From: Carnegiea gigantea
Lineage: Eukaryota > Streptophyta > Magnoliopsida > Caryophyllales > Cactaceae
NCBI GenBank assembly: GCA_029747015.1
Contig: JAKOGI010000005.1
Span: 1,906,191-1,970,190, forward strand
Length of the DNA stretch: 64,000 bases
Direction: 5' to 3'
Position numbers and translations under genes: made by a program. Numbering within the stretch: position 1 is the first letter of the stretch; every line of letters starts with the position of its first letter. Positions 22,662 to 34,879 of the stretch are shown piece after piece. The notes under the pieces are model-generated. The model had not been told where the DNA came from. It saw nothing but the letters and a program-made list of their open reading frames with translations, and ran no database searches.

Positions 22662-25254
22662 TTTGTGTGAGATTTGTAATTTTGGTTCATGGCAATGGGT
22701 ACAACTTCGAACCCAAATTGAGTAGGAGTATCTAAAGAAACACATTTCAGAACTTGCCAATTTTCTTGGCATATGCTTATGTCTTGCTTTTCGGTACCGG
22801 AAGACTGCAATAGAAGACCTCTTAACGCTTGAAATTCCAGAAGCTAGAGCTCAATGGAAATTATTTGTACATAAAAATTATGGATGCCAGTGATCAAGTT
22901 ATAGCTGTGCCATTTGTTGGCAGCTAGAGAGTATTTATGTTAAGTTACAAATCATTCAGATTCAGAGGGGCGTCATTTTGCTTCTGCTCTGACCGAAAAA
23001 TGTGAAACAGTTCTGAACCTGTGAAACCCTTTTCTGGGTAATTAATCTTCCGTCTGCTGTTGCTGTTGTTGAAGAGTGCTTTATTTTCATGGGATCTCAA
23101 TCTGCATTTGTTCAACGACAGTGTAGATGAGATGGTGTGGGTATGTGTTGGTTGAGTGGGGGCAGCGAAACGCGTAGAAGCGCGATAGCAAGGATAGCTG
23201 TGGTTAGTTCAGTTTCCAGGGCATGCCAATTTGGTATTATTGCGTGTGTCAGCAGTGAAGGAAGAAGGAGAAAGCTTTGGTTGGTTCGAGTGTCGGTTTT
23301 TCCTTTTTTTGTGGGTTTTTTTTTTTGGGGGGGGGGGGGGGTGGGTTGAAGATTGTTTGGTCCCTCCTAATATGGTTTCTTCAAACGTTCAAATTTGATG
23401 TCCAAGGAGGATCGTTTGATAGCAACAATTCGTCACCTTTCACTTTAATTTGCACCACTAAAGCGAACAGCTAGAGGGAAAGACGCACACAACAATTTGC
23501 TTTATGATAACTGAAAAAAATAAAGCTAAAAACTTCAAGCTCTTCTAACTTCAAAGCTCTAGTGCAAATATCAAACAGAAAAATATAATGAGGTAAAAAA
23601 GTAACCATTGGTACGTTTCAATATACAGAGGTAAAAATGAATTTTAGGCGACCATGGTAGAGAAGAACAGACCTTTGAGATGGGTTTAAGCTTATGACCC
23701 CATAAGTATTAACCGTAATTAGTAACGATAATGCCATCAAACTACTTGTCTTCGTTTATTTTTTTAAATTCAAAACTCATTATTTATCACATGAATGTTA
23801 CTCTAAGTTACGTAGTAAATTATAAAGAAGGAGAATCCCATTTGAAAATAGAAAAGAAAGAAAAAGGTACTCTCTACTCGAAAAATGAAATCAAAATAGG
23901 AAGAAAAAAAAAAAAGAGCCCCCCCCCCCCCCAAAACCAACAAAAAATTACACCGAGGGAAAACTGAAAACTGGAAATTTTGGTTAGTTTAATATACTTT
24001 GTAATTTGTATGTCGGGCTTTAAAGCTGTGAAACCCTAAAGAGTGGGAACAAAAGTATAAAGGAAAACCAATAACAAGCACAGGATGCTAGGAGAGCTTA
24101 GAATTCCAAAGTGAATTACAAGTTAAAGCAAGTCCCTATCAAGAGGTTTCTATTCCTTCCTTTTCCTAAAGAACAGCCCAATGAGACTAGAAAGAAAGGT
24201 ACGTGTTTGGAATTGTAACGATGTTCGAACATTCAGGGATGGGTGCAAACTATCTATCACGATAAACAATTAGTTGAAAAGATTATGCAAAATTTTATAT
24301 GAGAATACTGAAAAGTTTGGAACTGAATACTAATAAAAATTAGTTGAGACTTAAGATTATCATTAGAAGGTTAAAAGTTGCCACCATTATACACAAATTT
24401 CTTGATCCGGTACGTTTCCATTCCTATATTTGCCCTCACTCATCCCTCCCCTAATTGCACTCGAATTTTCTCAGCTTTTATTCCATAAGGGTTTCCTGCA
24501 AAAGTAGCAATTGCAGTTAGATGCCTCCTCACTTTACTTCCGAGCTCTATGCATATTTCATCCGCACTCTTATCACTTTTAGCAGCTTTGATCTTGATCC
24601 CTATGTGCTAAGTACTCTCTGTTAAGTGTGCTGATTGATCTTTTCCTTTTTTTTAAAAAAAATAGATTGATCCAATTTATGAAAGCTAGCAAATCGTGAA
24701 CTCTATAGCGAAGTGTTGAGGGTAAGATAGTAAGCCTCTCATGTCTTAGGTATTGATTAACTAGGTTTGACATCTTAGGATAGAATTGGCATTTTCGCTG
24801 AGGACTTTAGGTCATTAATTCGGTTTGATTTTGGTTTACATCCTTAAATTTCAAGGTTGGTTTTATTTTGTTTATCGTACCACAGGTTATTTTTTGGTTT
24901 TTTTTTTTTTTTAAATCGTCCATCCCCAATCCTCAAACCACAAATAGATCAAGCAGGGATTATTCCCTCCTTCTTATATCTTCCTAACAGGGGCAGTGGC
25001 AGCCAATGAAGATGCATAGTATGATGAGATTACATGTATCAACTGCAAAAAACCATTCATGGTTATATTGTTTAGAACTCTTCACCTCAATTACTAGTTT
25101 TTGTAACCCGAAGATGAATATGGACATTTAGCCCTCGAAAGGCCTAAGTTTAGAAAGCGGTTGTGTACACACTCTTGGCGTGCATGTGTTCCGAGTTCTA
25201 GTAACACTTATTAGTACCTACGTCTCCATATACATTTCAAATGAGGGTACGGAT

Positions 25255-25297
<43 letters not shown>

Positions 25298-25770
25298 GGT
25301 AAACAAGCTTATCCCTATTTCTGCAAAAGAGACTATTTACAAAATATCCATGGAGGGCCACAAGATTGGTCTTTGCTTGGTCCAAAAGAGCAAAATGCAT
25401 GACGGGAATGTAGGGAACAATTGAAAAGATACTTGTCTTCCCAAGGATGGTGTTCCAACTGACCTTTTTATTCAAATCTCACAGACCCTCTTCTAAAGAA
25501 AGAAACATACCTCTTATACATGCCTTTTCCCTCTTATCACGTATCAAAGGCACCTCATGATTTGGGAAGTTGGGTGAATCTTAGAATCTTATGTGGATGT
25601 TGTAGGTCCCCTACTCTCTCTCTTGCTTTATTCTTCCAAATCTTCCCAATCACACAACATATACAAGATCTGATCAAAACACACTGCAACATTCATTCTC
25701 CTCATTCATACAACAAAGCTCAGAGATTTCCAAACCCTCTCATCTCAATCTCGTCCTACAATACACAGAA
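22662..25770. other. RING-CH 3' region, then intergenic DNA and CLE leader
   Basis: The first few hundred bases should be the RING-CH 3' untranslated region. Beyond that no gene is supported. The stretch holds T(11)G(15) at 23316-23341 and a 14-base C run at 23919-23932. About 270 bp upstream of the CLE start codon the DNA becomes pyrimidine-rich. No TATA box was assigned. Confidence 0.5.
25257..25294. repeat. (AT)n microsatellite
   Basis: About 19 uninterrupted AT units lie roughly 475 bp upstream of the CLE start codon. Confidence 0.95.
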
Positions 25771-26049
25771 ATGGGATTTTCTACCCACAAACTCTTCATC
25801 CTTCTGGCTTGTATAGGTTTTCTAGCTGCTGTCCAAGCTCAAAAAGTTTCAGGCTTAAACAGCATGGACCTTGCCTTGAAGGGTCATTTCCCATTTCTAA
25901 GAAGACCACGGATTCTAGAGCAAGCTGCTGGAGGTGAGATGGTTAATGCGCCAATACAAGCACCGGGTCCTTCAGTAGCATTCAACCCAGATCAATCGAG
26001 CAAACGAAGAATCCGAAGGGGATGGGACCCGATTCACAATAAATGCTGA
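25771..26049 (+). CDS. CLE45: CLE45-type CLAVATA3/ESR-related signalling peptide precursor
   Basis: This single-exon gene encodes 92 residues. Residues 1-23 form a clear signal peptide (MGFSTHKLF then ILLACIGFLAAVQA). The middle is variable, as in all CLE precursors. The C-terminal motif is R79-N90, RRIRRGWDPIHN, followed by KC. Arabidopsis CLE45 is RRVRRGSDPIHN followed by K, so the Arg-Arg in place of Val-Pro, the doubled basic residues and the short tail point to CLE45 rather than the CLV3 or TDIF groups. CLE45 is known to act in the apoplast on BAM3 to restrain protophloem differentiation, and on SKM receptors in pollen tubes. The unusual feature is Trp85 at motif position 7, normally Pro (or Ser in CLE45). 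The gene points toward the GT47 gene, whose stop codon lies 340 bp away. Confidence 0.88.
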   Translation: MGFSTHKLFILLACIGFLAAVQAQKVSGLNSMDLALKGHFPFLRRPRILEQAAGGEMVNAPIQAPGPSVAFNPDQSSKRRIRRGWDPIHNKC

Positions 26050-26389
26050 GGTGCTGTCAGATATCATCCCTCCGCGAGGAAGAGAATTTTTGGCAAGGAC
26101 AGGGTAGGTTTGTTATACATAAGTGCTATTGGAGGTCCACAGACAAGCTCATTTGTAACAGTATAGTTCTCTAGATTTGAGATCAAGTCATCTAATTTGT
26201 AAAACAATATATATATATATATATAAATTTGTAAAACAATCACTTGTTAAACTTGTTTCAAGCAATCCCTACACAAGAAAGGGGGGGGGGGGGAAGAAAC
26301 TTAGAAGCGTTTCAAACTTTCCCTCTGCTTGGCATTTTGCAAGTAATGAAACAACTAACCCCAAGCTACACTTACCTAAAGGCCAAGCT
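26050..26389. other. Convergent 3' region between CLE and GT47 genes
   Basis: This stretch must hold both 3' untranslated regions. It contains a short AT repeat (26208-26225), a direct repeat of AATTTGTAAAACAAT (near 26194 and 26225) and a 13-base G run (26281-26293). Transcripts from the two genes may overlap here. Confidence 0.6.
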
Positions 26390-28895
26390 TTACCTACCTT
26401 TCATGAGAAGCTCAGGCGTCCGATACGTTCTCTCCCTACGAGTCATCTTAAGACCAGATCTTTTCCGAGCAAACACCTTCCAAATCATATCAACAGCATC
26501 CCCAGGCTGGGATGGGTACTGATACTCGAAATGGTGGGCAACTTCCTTGAGCCTTCTCCACATCTTAGTCCATTCATCCCTCTCGATCCCCCTCAGAAGA
26601 TTCAGCAAGAACCCAGGTTTCACAGCATCTGATGCCCAGACAAATATGCAGAATTCAGAGTAATCCAAGACATCTTCGTATGGAAGTTCGATTTCATCGC
26701 TGATTATCACCGGGACACAATGGCTGACGATGGCATCAAAGAGGCGGTTAGATGAGGGGGTGTCTCCCGCTATATTGAGGCAGAATTTGGAAGACCCCAT
26801 CCCGCGGCCTGCTTGATGAATCCCACTCCTTTGGACACTTCCAAAGGCGAAGTGCACATCCTTCTCATCTTTAAGGAGATAATAAAGGTCTTGGCGAATT
26901 GATCCTCCCTAAGAAGAATTCAAACTGATTTAGCAGAACATAGCTAGCGGCACAAATGAATGGAGCCAAAACTGCTATGAGAAACAATATGATGAATTTA
27001 TCAATGATGTAAGTGAAGTTTTCAGTCCCGATTTCTACAAGGTTACCAGGCATCTGAAGCCTTAAGTAGATTTTATGATCACTTCAGCTTCTCATTGCCA
27101 GGATGATAATGATAGTATACATTTGTCCTGCATATATTGAGTATGAGGACTTATGGAATGATTGCCTTGATTGGACAAAAGTCAGCTTTTCGTAACCAGA
27201 TCGAATGACATCAAAATTACACCCATAATAACAGAAGCCTGAGATTGACCCACTCTGGAACCAAATCAAACTAACACATACTGTCATGCAGGATGTTAAT
27301 ATGATCTAACCTAAATCCAACCCAATCCAAGTATTTCATTAACCTATTTTGATCTGAATTGAAATTAAAGGAAAATACACCCTATTCAAATGATCGGCTT
27401 GTCAAGTCCATGTTTTCTGCAACAAAGAGGGAAGCGAATTTCTTTGCTATACAGATGAGTCTATACACAGCTTTGATTACTCTGGAACAGCCTAGTCACT
27501 TTTTGGTTATTCCCATGATGAGAATTAACATGCATTTTTCAGGATTGTGATCTGAACAAGAATGGGGAAGTTTACACTAAAACTATTCCGCTCTGTAGCA
27601 TTTTCAACATCACCTTTGTCAGAATAGGTGAATCGATGTTGGTAAACATCACATATTCCCTACGATGATCCAGACCCTAATGATCCCCCCCCCCCAAACA
27701 GTATAGAAAGTAATGAAAATAGTTTTTGACACTCATTCCTAGAAAATAACCCAATTTTGAGCCTTGACGTATGTGGACAATGGCTCCGTTTAGACCAAGT
27801 TTCCCAAAGTATGAGAATTCATGAAACTTTCAGATGTCAAAATCCCCAAAGAAATGGATAATGTTTCTTAAAACACAAGGGAATATATGGTAAGTCATAA
27901 AGCAACCAACAATGCAGTACAAAAATTTTAATGGGCAAAATGATGAGAATACTCACATCTTTCCTGTAGATTGCTCCTTGGAAATATACTAATGTAGGGC
28001 GTCGCTCAAATGGGGCTGACCTCTCACTGCTTATGCTCCTCACAACATGTTTGTAAGGAGCAATCACATCCTTCTCTATATTCGCCATCTTAGCCTCATA
28101 TCTCCCAAAATCTGCAAGCACAAAACTGGCAGAACCCAACTTTCTTCTTCCATAAAGCATGCTATTTGGATGATGTTGAACAAAAATATGATCCTTCCCC
28201 CCAGATTTCTTCCACTCAGGCCGGCTCAATAAGAACTCCACCAAGTCACGTTGCAATTTCTCGTTCAGGCTAAATTTCTGCCTTCCCTGCACTTTATTGT
28301 GCCGATTGTAACTCAGGGATGCAAAAAATGGCACAAAGATAAAATCTGCTTCACTTGAATTCACCACTCGGATAACAGTACAGGGTCTAATTGCTCCCTT
28401 AAAATTGGATGACAGAAGATCAAGAGTGAGCCAATATTCTACACTGTGCTGAATATTCAAGCCACCAGGATGATGTGGGACCCGATTTGGATCACTAACA
28501 TCTGGCCATGTTTCATTATGCTCCGGCTTCCAATCCAACAACTCAAAATGGAACTTGGGAGGCAGATCATACATGTACATTCGCAGAAAAGCATTACTTG
28601 GATCACAGTGCTGTTTTTGTGTGTATACCAATGGAGCATACATGTTCTCATTCGAATCCAAATTCCCACGGGGTTCCAATAGGCCCTCCTTCTCTCCAGG
28701 TGGTGATGTCACAACAGAGTCCAGAAGGTCATCACCACCGTCAGGGACTGGCTTTAAACTGGCTGACGGTATGTAGGGATAATTGGCAGAATACAGGAAG
28801 AATGACGAGACGGCGAGGAAAAACATTGAAAATGCAGTTACACTCAGAAGAGACCTTGGGGATGGCAAGGACTTCTCGGACATTGTTAAGCTCAT
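26390..28895 (-). CDS. GT47 exostosin-family glycosyltransferase (ARAD-like group)
   Basis: Two coding exons, 28895-27957 and 26908-26390, join in phase 0 across a 1048-bp GT-AG intron and give 485 residues. Residues ~15-36 form a type II membrane anchor; a short acidic, Pro-rich stem follows. The exostosin domain runs from about residue 105 (LRMYMYDLPPKFHFELLDW) through FVPFFASLSYNRH to the highly conserved YFQGAIYRKD|GGSIRQDLYY junction and SSKFCLNIAGDTPSSNRLFD, AIVSHCVPVIISDEIELPYE and VLDYSEFCIF. GT47 enzymes act in the Golgi lumen and build xylan, xyloglucan, pectic arabinan or galactan side chains. The sequence looks closest to the group holding ARAD1/ARAD2, but I cannot fix the donor sugar. 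Two in-frame start codons are possible (28895, 28883); I took the first. Confidence 0.9.
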
Positions 28896-29760
28896 TGCAC
28901 ATGCAACACATTTGATTCCTCAAGATTCAGTTAATCATGATATGTGCAAAGCATTTTTTCCCCTGATTTTTGAGTTCCTCTCCCCCTCAGCCAAGCAACC
29001 AAGGGGGGTTTTTAAATGTAAAAAAGAGTATACCAACACTGAAACCTCTAACCAAAAGAATGTAGAATTCCAGTACACAAAATCACTTGATATGCATAAA
29101 TACCCAACTTCAAATTCTAGGAGAACACGTCAATTTCTGCCATCAAAACCCTAACAATGAATTGTCCTGGAGAATAATGCCAACATTATCACGGCCTCTT
29201 TCAGGTTTCAATTCCCAGAATACAACACCAAGGGTAACAGACACCCACAACTTCAAACAAACCCCACCAGTCTTTTCTTGCAATAAAATCTCTTTAATGC
29301 AAAAATAATGATCTTTCCCAACAAAACATTACCTGTGACAAACATGCCCAGAAGGGACTAATCAGCCTTTGAAAGTTTAAAAAAAAAGAAAAAAGAAACA
29401 AAGACAAGAAAAACGAAAAAACGAGCACCATCAATGGTTGGTATTCAAAGCATTAACACATTGTGACATTGATTGATGAGTGACAATACTCATAAATAGC
29501 AAATCTTGTCTTAAAAAACCCTCAGGAAAGGGAAGAATAGTCATGTAAATCACGAGCCAAGAAATTAAATTAGACAATGAAACAGAACAAATTACAAAAA
29601 GGGCAACGAAAAAATCAAATTTTGTGATGTGGGGCGAAGAGAACTTACAAAACAAGGAGCTGATTTAAGAGCTTCCAATCAGAGATTTCATGGCTGCCTC
29701 TTCCATATCTCACTTTTTTTCCTTTTTCTGGAGATTAGCTACGAAGAGGAGTGAGAAAAA
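28896..29760 (-). promoter_or_regulatory. Probable 5' leader with leader intron of the GT47 gene
   Basis: Read on the minus strand, GTAAGT begins at 29648, a good 5' splice site about 750 bp upstream of the start codon. No coding sequence lies between, so a leader intron is likely. Its acceptor near 28910-28960 is not clear because no long pyrimidine tract is seen there. Confidence 0.4.
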
Positions 29761-32640
29761 TACTGAGAAAGGTGCAAAAAGCTTCTTTTACTATACCATC
29801 CAGAAAGAGCGAAAAAAATTTTTAAAAAAATTTAAAAAGTTTCTTGTAATTAAGTAAACTATGAATGATATCTAAGAACTAACCTTTGTCATTAAAGAGA
29901 GCTAAAGTTAATTAATTAATCACACGACCTTCAAGGGTAGAATAGTAATTTCGATGAGAAGAAAATCTTAGATTGGGAGGACTTTTCGTCTTTTGACAGC
30001 GTACAATTTAGAATTTAGGCTGGGGAAGGAATGCATGTGATTGTCAATTGGGGATTTTGTTTGGGTGTGATGATGGTACACCAATTTTGGATGTGCGGTA
30101 GTCGCTTTCACCGTTGATGCGAGTGTTTTGTGATAATGATTACGCTCGGATGGTACAGATAAGACGAGACAGGTGGTCGGGTCGGGTCCTCCTCTTATTT
30201 TTCGGACACAATTATCAGATCATGCCGTGATTTTTGTCACAAGTAGTTTTTGCTCACGGAAAAATGTCGACGTTCCTCCTGCCGCGTGTTATGAGTGAGA
30301 AACAGACATCATAGTTGCCAGTTTAAGTTATTATTGATTTATAAAATATTAAAATATTTTCTCTTAAGAATAAAATGTTTTTTCCCCTTAAGTTTTAATG
30401 TATATTTTTTCCATATGTGGACGTGAATATAAGATCCTAAGAGAAAATATGTTGAACCAGTTAATTAGCCTATATTAATAGAAACATAACACCATATATA
30501 GGCTTAGAGTTGTTAAACTTAATTATTGTTTAAATTTGAACTTTGTGATATAATTGGTGTTGAAGTTGTACTCTAATTAATCGAATGCGAGTTCTATTGG
30601 AATTATGATTAAGTCATTATATGTTTACTCTTGCTTTGCTTTCTATGTCTTATTTTTCAAATGCAAGTAATATCGTTAAGATATTTTTAATTGATATTGA
30701 GTTTGAGAAACTAAGGCAATTATTACAAGATTTTTTAAACAATTATTACAATAGCTACTTGTCCTTAAGAAAAAATGCTTATGCAGGATCTGAACTCAGA
30801 TATCTAATAACAACTCCCAGCGACTTTACTAGTTAAGTTAATTGATACCTGCATGCTACTAAAGCCATTAAAGGTCACAAGTAGGTATGGGCGTCAGGTT
30901 AGATATGATTAGATTGGGGTCACACTTGTTAATAAAGTGAGTTGGATTACTATGGCCGACTTAATAAAGTGCCATCAAACTAGCTTTTTTCGCTTGAATA
31001 GGTTACGCTAGGGAGGTCCATGGAGGACCTTACTTTTGACATGTTTTTAAAAATTAAGCAATACGATATTTGTGAACTTTTGAACTGTTTTAATAAAGTA
31101 CATCATGTAAATTATCGTGATAGGTAAGCTAGCAAAAACATTAGGTCACTAATTAAACGGACTATTAAGTAATTGATCTATACCTCTCTGTTATTGATTA
31201 AACTTATCATCAACCCAATCCTTTAGTGATCTTATTTGAAACAACCATAACATTTAACCTATTGAAGATCCAACCGACCAATCCATCGTCAATCCTTAGT
31301 TACAACGATGGGATGAGACCCGGGGGCATATTTCCTAGTCACTAAGAAACTTCATGCTAAAAATGAAGTACATGATCGACAATTTAAGATGCACATAATA
31401 TAGAGTAAAGGAAAAAAGAAAGATTTTTTGGCAAGTTGCGAGACGAGTGAAACAATAATCTTTCATCACACAATTATATATCTACATTCAAACGCCAGCT
31501 TCTCGTCCATATATAGGCATCTAAATTCTAATGCCGTTTGGCCTTCAAAATAGAAAGGTACAAATAAACAATATAAAATATATAAAGTGAAATTATTGCT
31601 TATTGGGCTAACTAATGGGGGGATGCCTAGCGGGATTCGCGAGTACCAAGCAATTGTTCTCAATCCGGCCCGATCCAAGCGTGAAGGGAAGTTGGATTCG
31701 GCCCGGAAATTATTGAATAGCATCCCCCCCCCCCCAAAATAGTAATATTAAATATAATGCAAATTTGAATTCTCAATTTATCCCCTCCTCCCCCCCCCAA
31801 AAAAAACAATTTATATTGAAAAAAGGTTAAATTAATAATGAATAGAAATTTATCTAAGTGAACAAAAAAATAAGGTTGTGCTATAGGTCTTAAATATTAC
31901 ACAAATTTTAATTTAGATTGGAAAGCAAATTAGACTAAAAAAACAAGACATGCATAAATAAGTAAGAAGATTTAATTCGTATTTGGTAGAATTAGTGATA
32001 AAACAAGATTATATGAGTGAAAATAATTTATATACCTCACGTAAATTTAATTTATATAAAAAACAAATAAGCGACGAACTAATTAAAAAAATATTTAGTA
32101 GCAAATGAAAAATATATGCTTATAAAAACAGCTGATTTTACCAAATGTTTTTTAAAAATATAGCCGATTGAAACGACCTTACTATACAGTGAAAGAGTCA
32201 CTCGCACTTTGCATTTGCGAAATAATAGACAACGCATTGAAGCAAGCAATATGGATTTACATAATGACATTGGTCTGATGGGAGAGAGAGAAGGAGATTA
32301 CATGACCGACGCATAGAGATGGAGTGCGATAAGTAAAAGCTGAAATATAAAATAATTGATTTTACTATTACTCAATAATAATAATTACGACATACAATAA
32401 TGGGCTGGGCCTTGAACATAATCAATCCATGCCAGCTCTCATTCTACCTCCCAGTGGTAACGGAGCGTGGAAAAAACTCCAAAGTTTCCAACTAAGCAAG
32501 CCAAGAGAAATAATCTTAATCATGATAATGAAAATATTAAAAAAATACTACTATGACTAATAATAATTAATTACTTAATTAGCCATTGAGAAAATGACTA
32601 AACGATTAATTAGAACACCCCCTACCTAGACCACTACTAA
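29761..32640. other. Intergenic DNA, no gene seen
   Basis: There is no supported coding region. The stretch includes a SINE-like relic (30765-30855) and two C(n)A(n) blocks (31724-31739 and 31790-31806). The region downstream of 31850 is very AT-rich. Short open reading frames (30621-30836, 31466-31723, 32079-32270) have no recognisable domain. Confidence 0.55.
30765..30855 (-). mobile_element. tRNA-derived SINE relic
   Basis: On the minus strand TTAACTAGTAAAGTCGC resembles an A box, and about 30 bp later GAGTTCAGATCCTGC resembles a B box. An A/T-rich tail follows. No target duplication was found. Confidence 0.42.
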
Positions 32641-32716
32641 TACTAGTACTGATAAGCCTCTAATTAGGGCAGGGCAGTGCCGCTGGAGGGGTAGGTGGAG
32701 GAGTTAAGTTGGGAAA

Positions 32717-33673
32717 CTAAGGGCACTTGGGGCCACCTCTCTTGGTCTTCCAGTTGTTGTAGCAAGGGCACACCTGCTTGTTGCCGTAGAAGCCTGGTGG
32801 GACACACTCGCATTTTCTGCAGCATTTCTGGCAGAAGAACATGCATGGCTTGTGGTATTGTGTCCTTGAGCATCTCCTTGTGCATTGTCCATAGCATTCT
32901 AAAACCACAGACAACATAAATTTCTAGGATTATTATTTTACTTGAAAAAATTTAATCAACTATTGAGGGAAGGGACCCACCACTCTCTCCTATTTCCTAG
33001 GCCTGCCCTCACTGACGCCTCAGGTCAGGTCTAAAGTGAGTGAACACACTCAGGTAATTATACCAACCACCACTACCGGTTAAAAATACAGTTTATAATT
33101 TACCATTTAGATTAATAGTACGTACCTTAATAATAATTAATAGCTTGGTTCAAAGCATCTTAGAGTGAGTAAAAATTATGCTAGGGAAATTCTAACCCTT
33201 TGAAAGAGACAATGTGTCTTAGAAAGAGAACTCACAAGTGATGCCGTCATTTACTAGCTCCTATGTACATGTAATTAAGATCATTTGAATCTATTAAAAA
33301 CGGTCTTCCTATTAACAATCATGTGTGTAAAGATAAAACTATTTACATGTAAGATTATAGACCATTTGGTATATGAAAATGGAAAACAAGTGAACAAATC
33401 CACTACATTTTCAAGCAATGTATCCTAGTTTCAAGCTCCACGGAACTCAAGATTTAGATCAAAATTAGGCCAAATGTAACCCAAATCATAGTCAGATGCG
33501 TTCATTCCAACCCTAGATTAGTACAGATGAAATGAGGAGAGGGTTAATGACTTACGAGAAGGCTTGACGCTGCCAGGTCCATAGGGGGTCCGAGCCATAA
33601 CCTCAGTGCTGGCAAGCATGGAAATGGCAATGAGAGCCAAGAGGAGGAGAGAGAGGATCTTGGTCTTAGCCAT
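32717..33673 (-). CDS. GASA/snakin cysteine-rich secreted peptide
   Basis: Two exons, 33673-33556 and 32898-32717, join across a 657-bp GT-AG intron that splits the Gln40 codon after its first base, giving 99 residues. Residues 1-27 form a signal peptide (MAKTKILSLLLLALIAISML, then ASTEVMA). A short variable linker (RTPYGPGSVKPS) leads to the GASA domain with all 12 invariant cysteines: 41, 45, 49, 58, 62, 65, 66, 69, 71, 83, 85 and 98, in the usual CTRRCS, KPCMFFCQKCC and KQVCPCYNNWKT contexts, ending KCP. Family members are secreted, are often gibberellin-responsive, and influence cell elongation, flowering, redox balance or defence. The linker and motif look nearest to the GASA4/snakin-1 type. 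The model needs no unusual splice site. Confidence 0.95.
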
Positions 33674-33800
33674 TTCTAGTTGTGTTTTTTTGGATTGAAG
33701 ATGGCTCGCTAGGGCCGGCAAAAGTGTAATGTAAAGCTTAAAAAAGGGTTGATGTTTGGTGTGATTTGTAGGGAGTATTTATAGATTGGATTTGGGGATG
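33674..33800 (-). promoter_or_regulatory. TATA box and core promoter of the GASA gene
   Basis: Read on the minus strand, CTATAAATA lies at about 33785-33777, some 105 bp upstream of the start codon. It is a near-consensus plant TATA box, which would place the transcript start about 75 bp before the ATG. Confidence 0.72.
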
Positions 33801-33845
33801 GATGGAGCCAACGTTGCACGCGGTGTTGAGACTTGCGAGTCAGCT

Positions 33846-33893
33846 CTGGCTTGGCTTGGCTTGGCTTGGCCTGGCCTGGCCTGCCCCGCCCCA
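33846..33893. repeat. GGCTT/GGCCT pentamer repeat
   Basis: About nine tandem 5-bp units pass from CTTGG to CCTGG and then to CTGCC. They lie just upstream of the GASA TATA box. Confidence 0.85.
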
Positions 33894-34424
33894 ATTGTTG
33901 TGATTGTTGCCTTAATTTATGGTCGTGGGCCCTACTCTTGTACAAATTGACTAGTTTATCCCGGACTCTTCCCGCCTATTCTGAGCTGTCTGATCTGGAG
34001 TCAATTTTATATCAACTCAAATCATGTATTGGATAAATCGCCTAAAATTGTGCTGCGGTACTGATGTCAGTTTGGTGGATGCTATCCGTGATTTTACTTC
34101 ACAAACGTCAGTAGGTAAAACAATACACTAATTCAAAACCCAAAATCTACGTTTTAAATAAGAGGGTAAACCGATCAAAAAAGAGAGAGGGAGACAGGGA
34201 AACTATATATATATATACATGTCGTTTTATGCTCCACAATATTTTGCGTTGTGTGCCCGCAATACGCAACGTAAATGCATAAACATATTAGACTTCGAAA
34301 ACAAAAGTTTATTCACATTACTACAGAGTTGGCAAAAGCCCATGTAAGTTCAAATTAATCGTGTAAGAATACAGTAAATTAACAAGGCAACATGTGAAGC
34401 TAATCATTCACAAACAAAGTGTTC

Positions 34425-34534
34425 CTTTTTTTATTTTATTTGTTGGGTACGTATAAAGCATAACAATTGGTGTAAGCGGAGATTCAAACTCAAGTCTTTA
34501 ACAAAAATTTTACTAATTGAGCTAGTTGGCATCC
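34425..34534 (-). mobile_element. tRNA-derived SINE, 110 bp, with target duplication
   Basis: On the minus strand it starts GGATGCCAACTAGCTCAATT with an A box (TAGCTCAATTAGTA), followed by the B box GAGTTTGAATCTC, a short tRNA-unrelated part and an A-rich tail. Flanks are ACAAACAAAGTGTTC (34410-34424) and ACAAAATAAAGTGTTC (34535-34550), a target duplication with a small difference. Both the internal Pol III signals and the duplication support a SINE. Confidence 0.75.
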
Positions 34535-34550
34535 ACAAAATAAAGTGTTC

Positions 34551-34875
34551 ATTAAGTTCGTAGTTTCACGTGAAGCAGGAAGTGGAAGGGTAACAAGAGG
34601 CCACTGCGGTAAACAAGTAAGAGGATTTGCTACAAGTTTTGGTGTTTGCTGCTGCTCTATCGAAGATGAGTTGCCTGTTGTTCTCCATGCATTAAGGATT
34701 GCTTGGAATTTGGGGTTGAATAAAGTGATTATCAACATTGACTCATATACTACTTAAAATAAGATCAAAGAGGTGGTTGCTCGCAATCATCCTTCTTCGT
34801 AAGCAAATAATGTTCAGATCAAATCTATAATCCTAAATGGCAGGTCCCTTTGGAGTATTGTTTTAGAGAAGTCAA
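34551..34875 (+). pseudogene. LINE-type RNase H domain remnant
   Basis: Plus-strand translation gives VRGFATSFGVCCCSIEDELP, then VVLHALRIAWNLGLNKVII and DSYTT*NKIKEVVARNHPSS*, the layout of the plant RNase H-like (RVT_3) domain found at the end of LINE open reading frames. At least two in-frame stops (after SYTT and after HPSS) kill it. It is 5'-truncated; only the end of a LINE, or a lone RNase H pseudogene, remains. Confidence 0.75.
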
Positions 34876-34879
34876 CTTT

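Noticed and set aside
28446..28915. Plus-strand open frames of 78 and 135 residues
   Set aside because: They are antisense to the first GT47 exon, which has strong family support on the minus strand.
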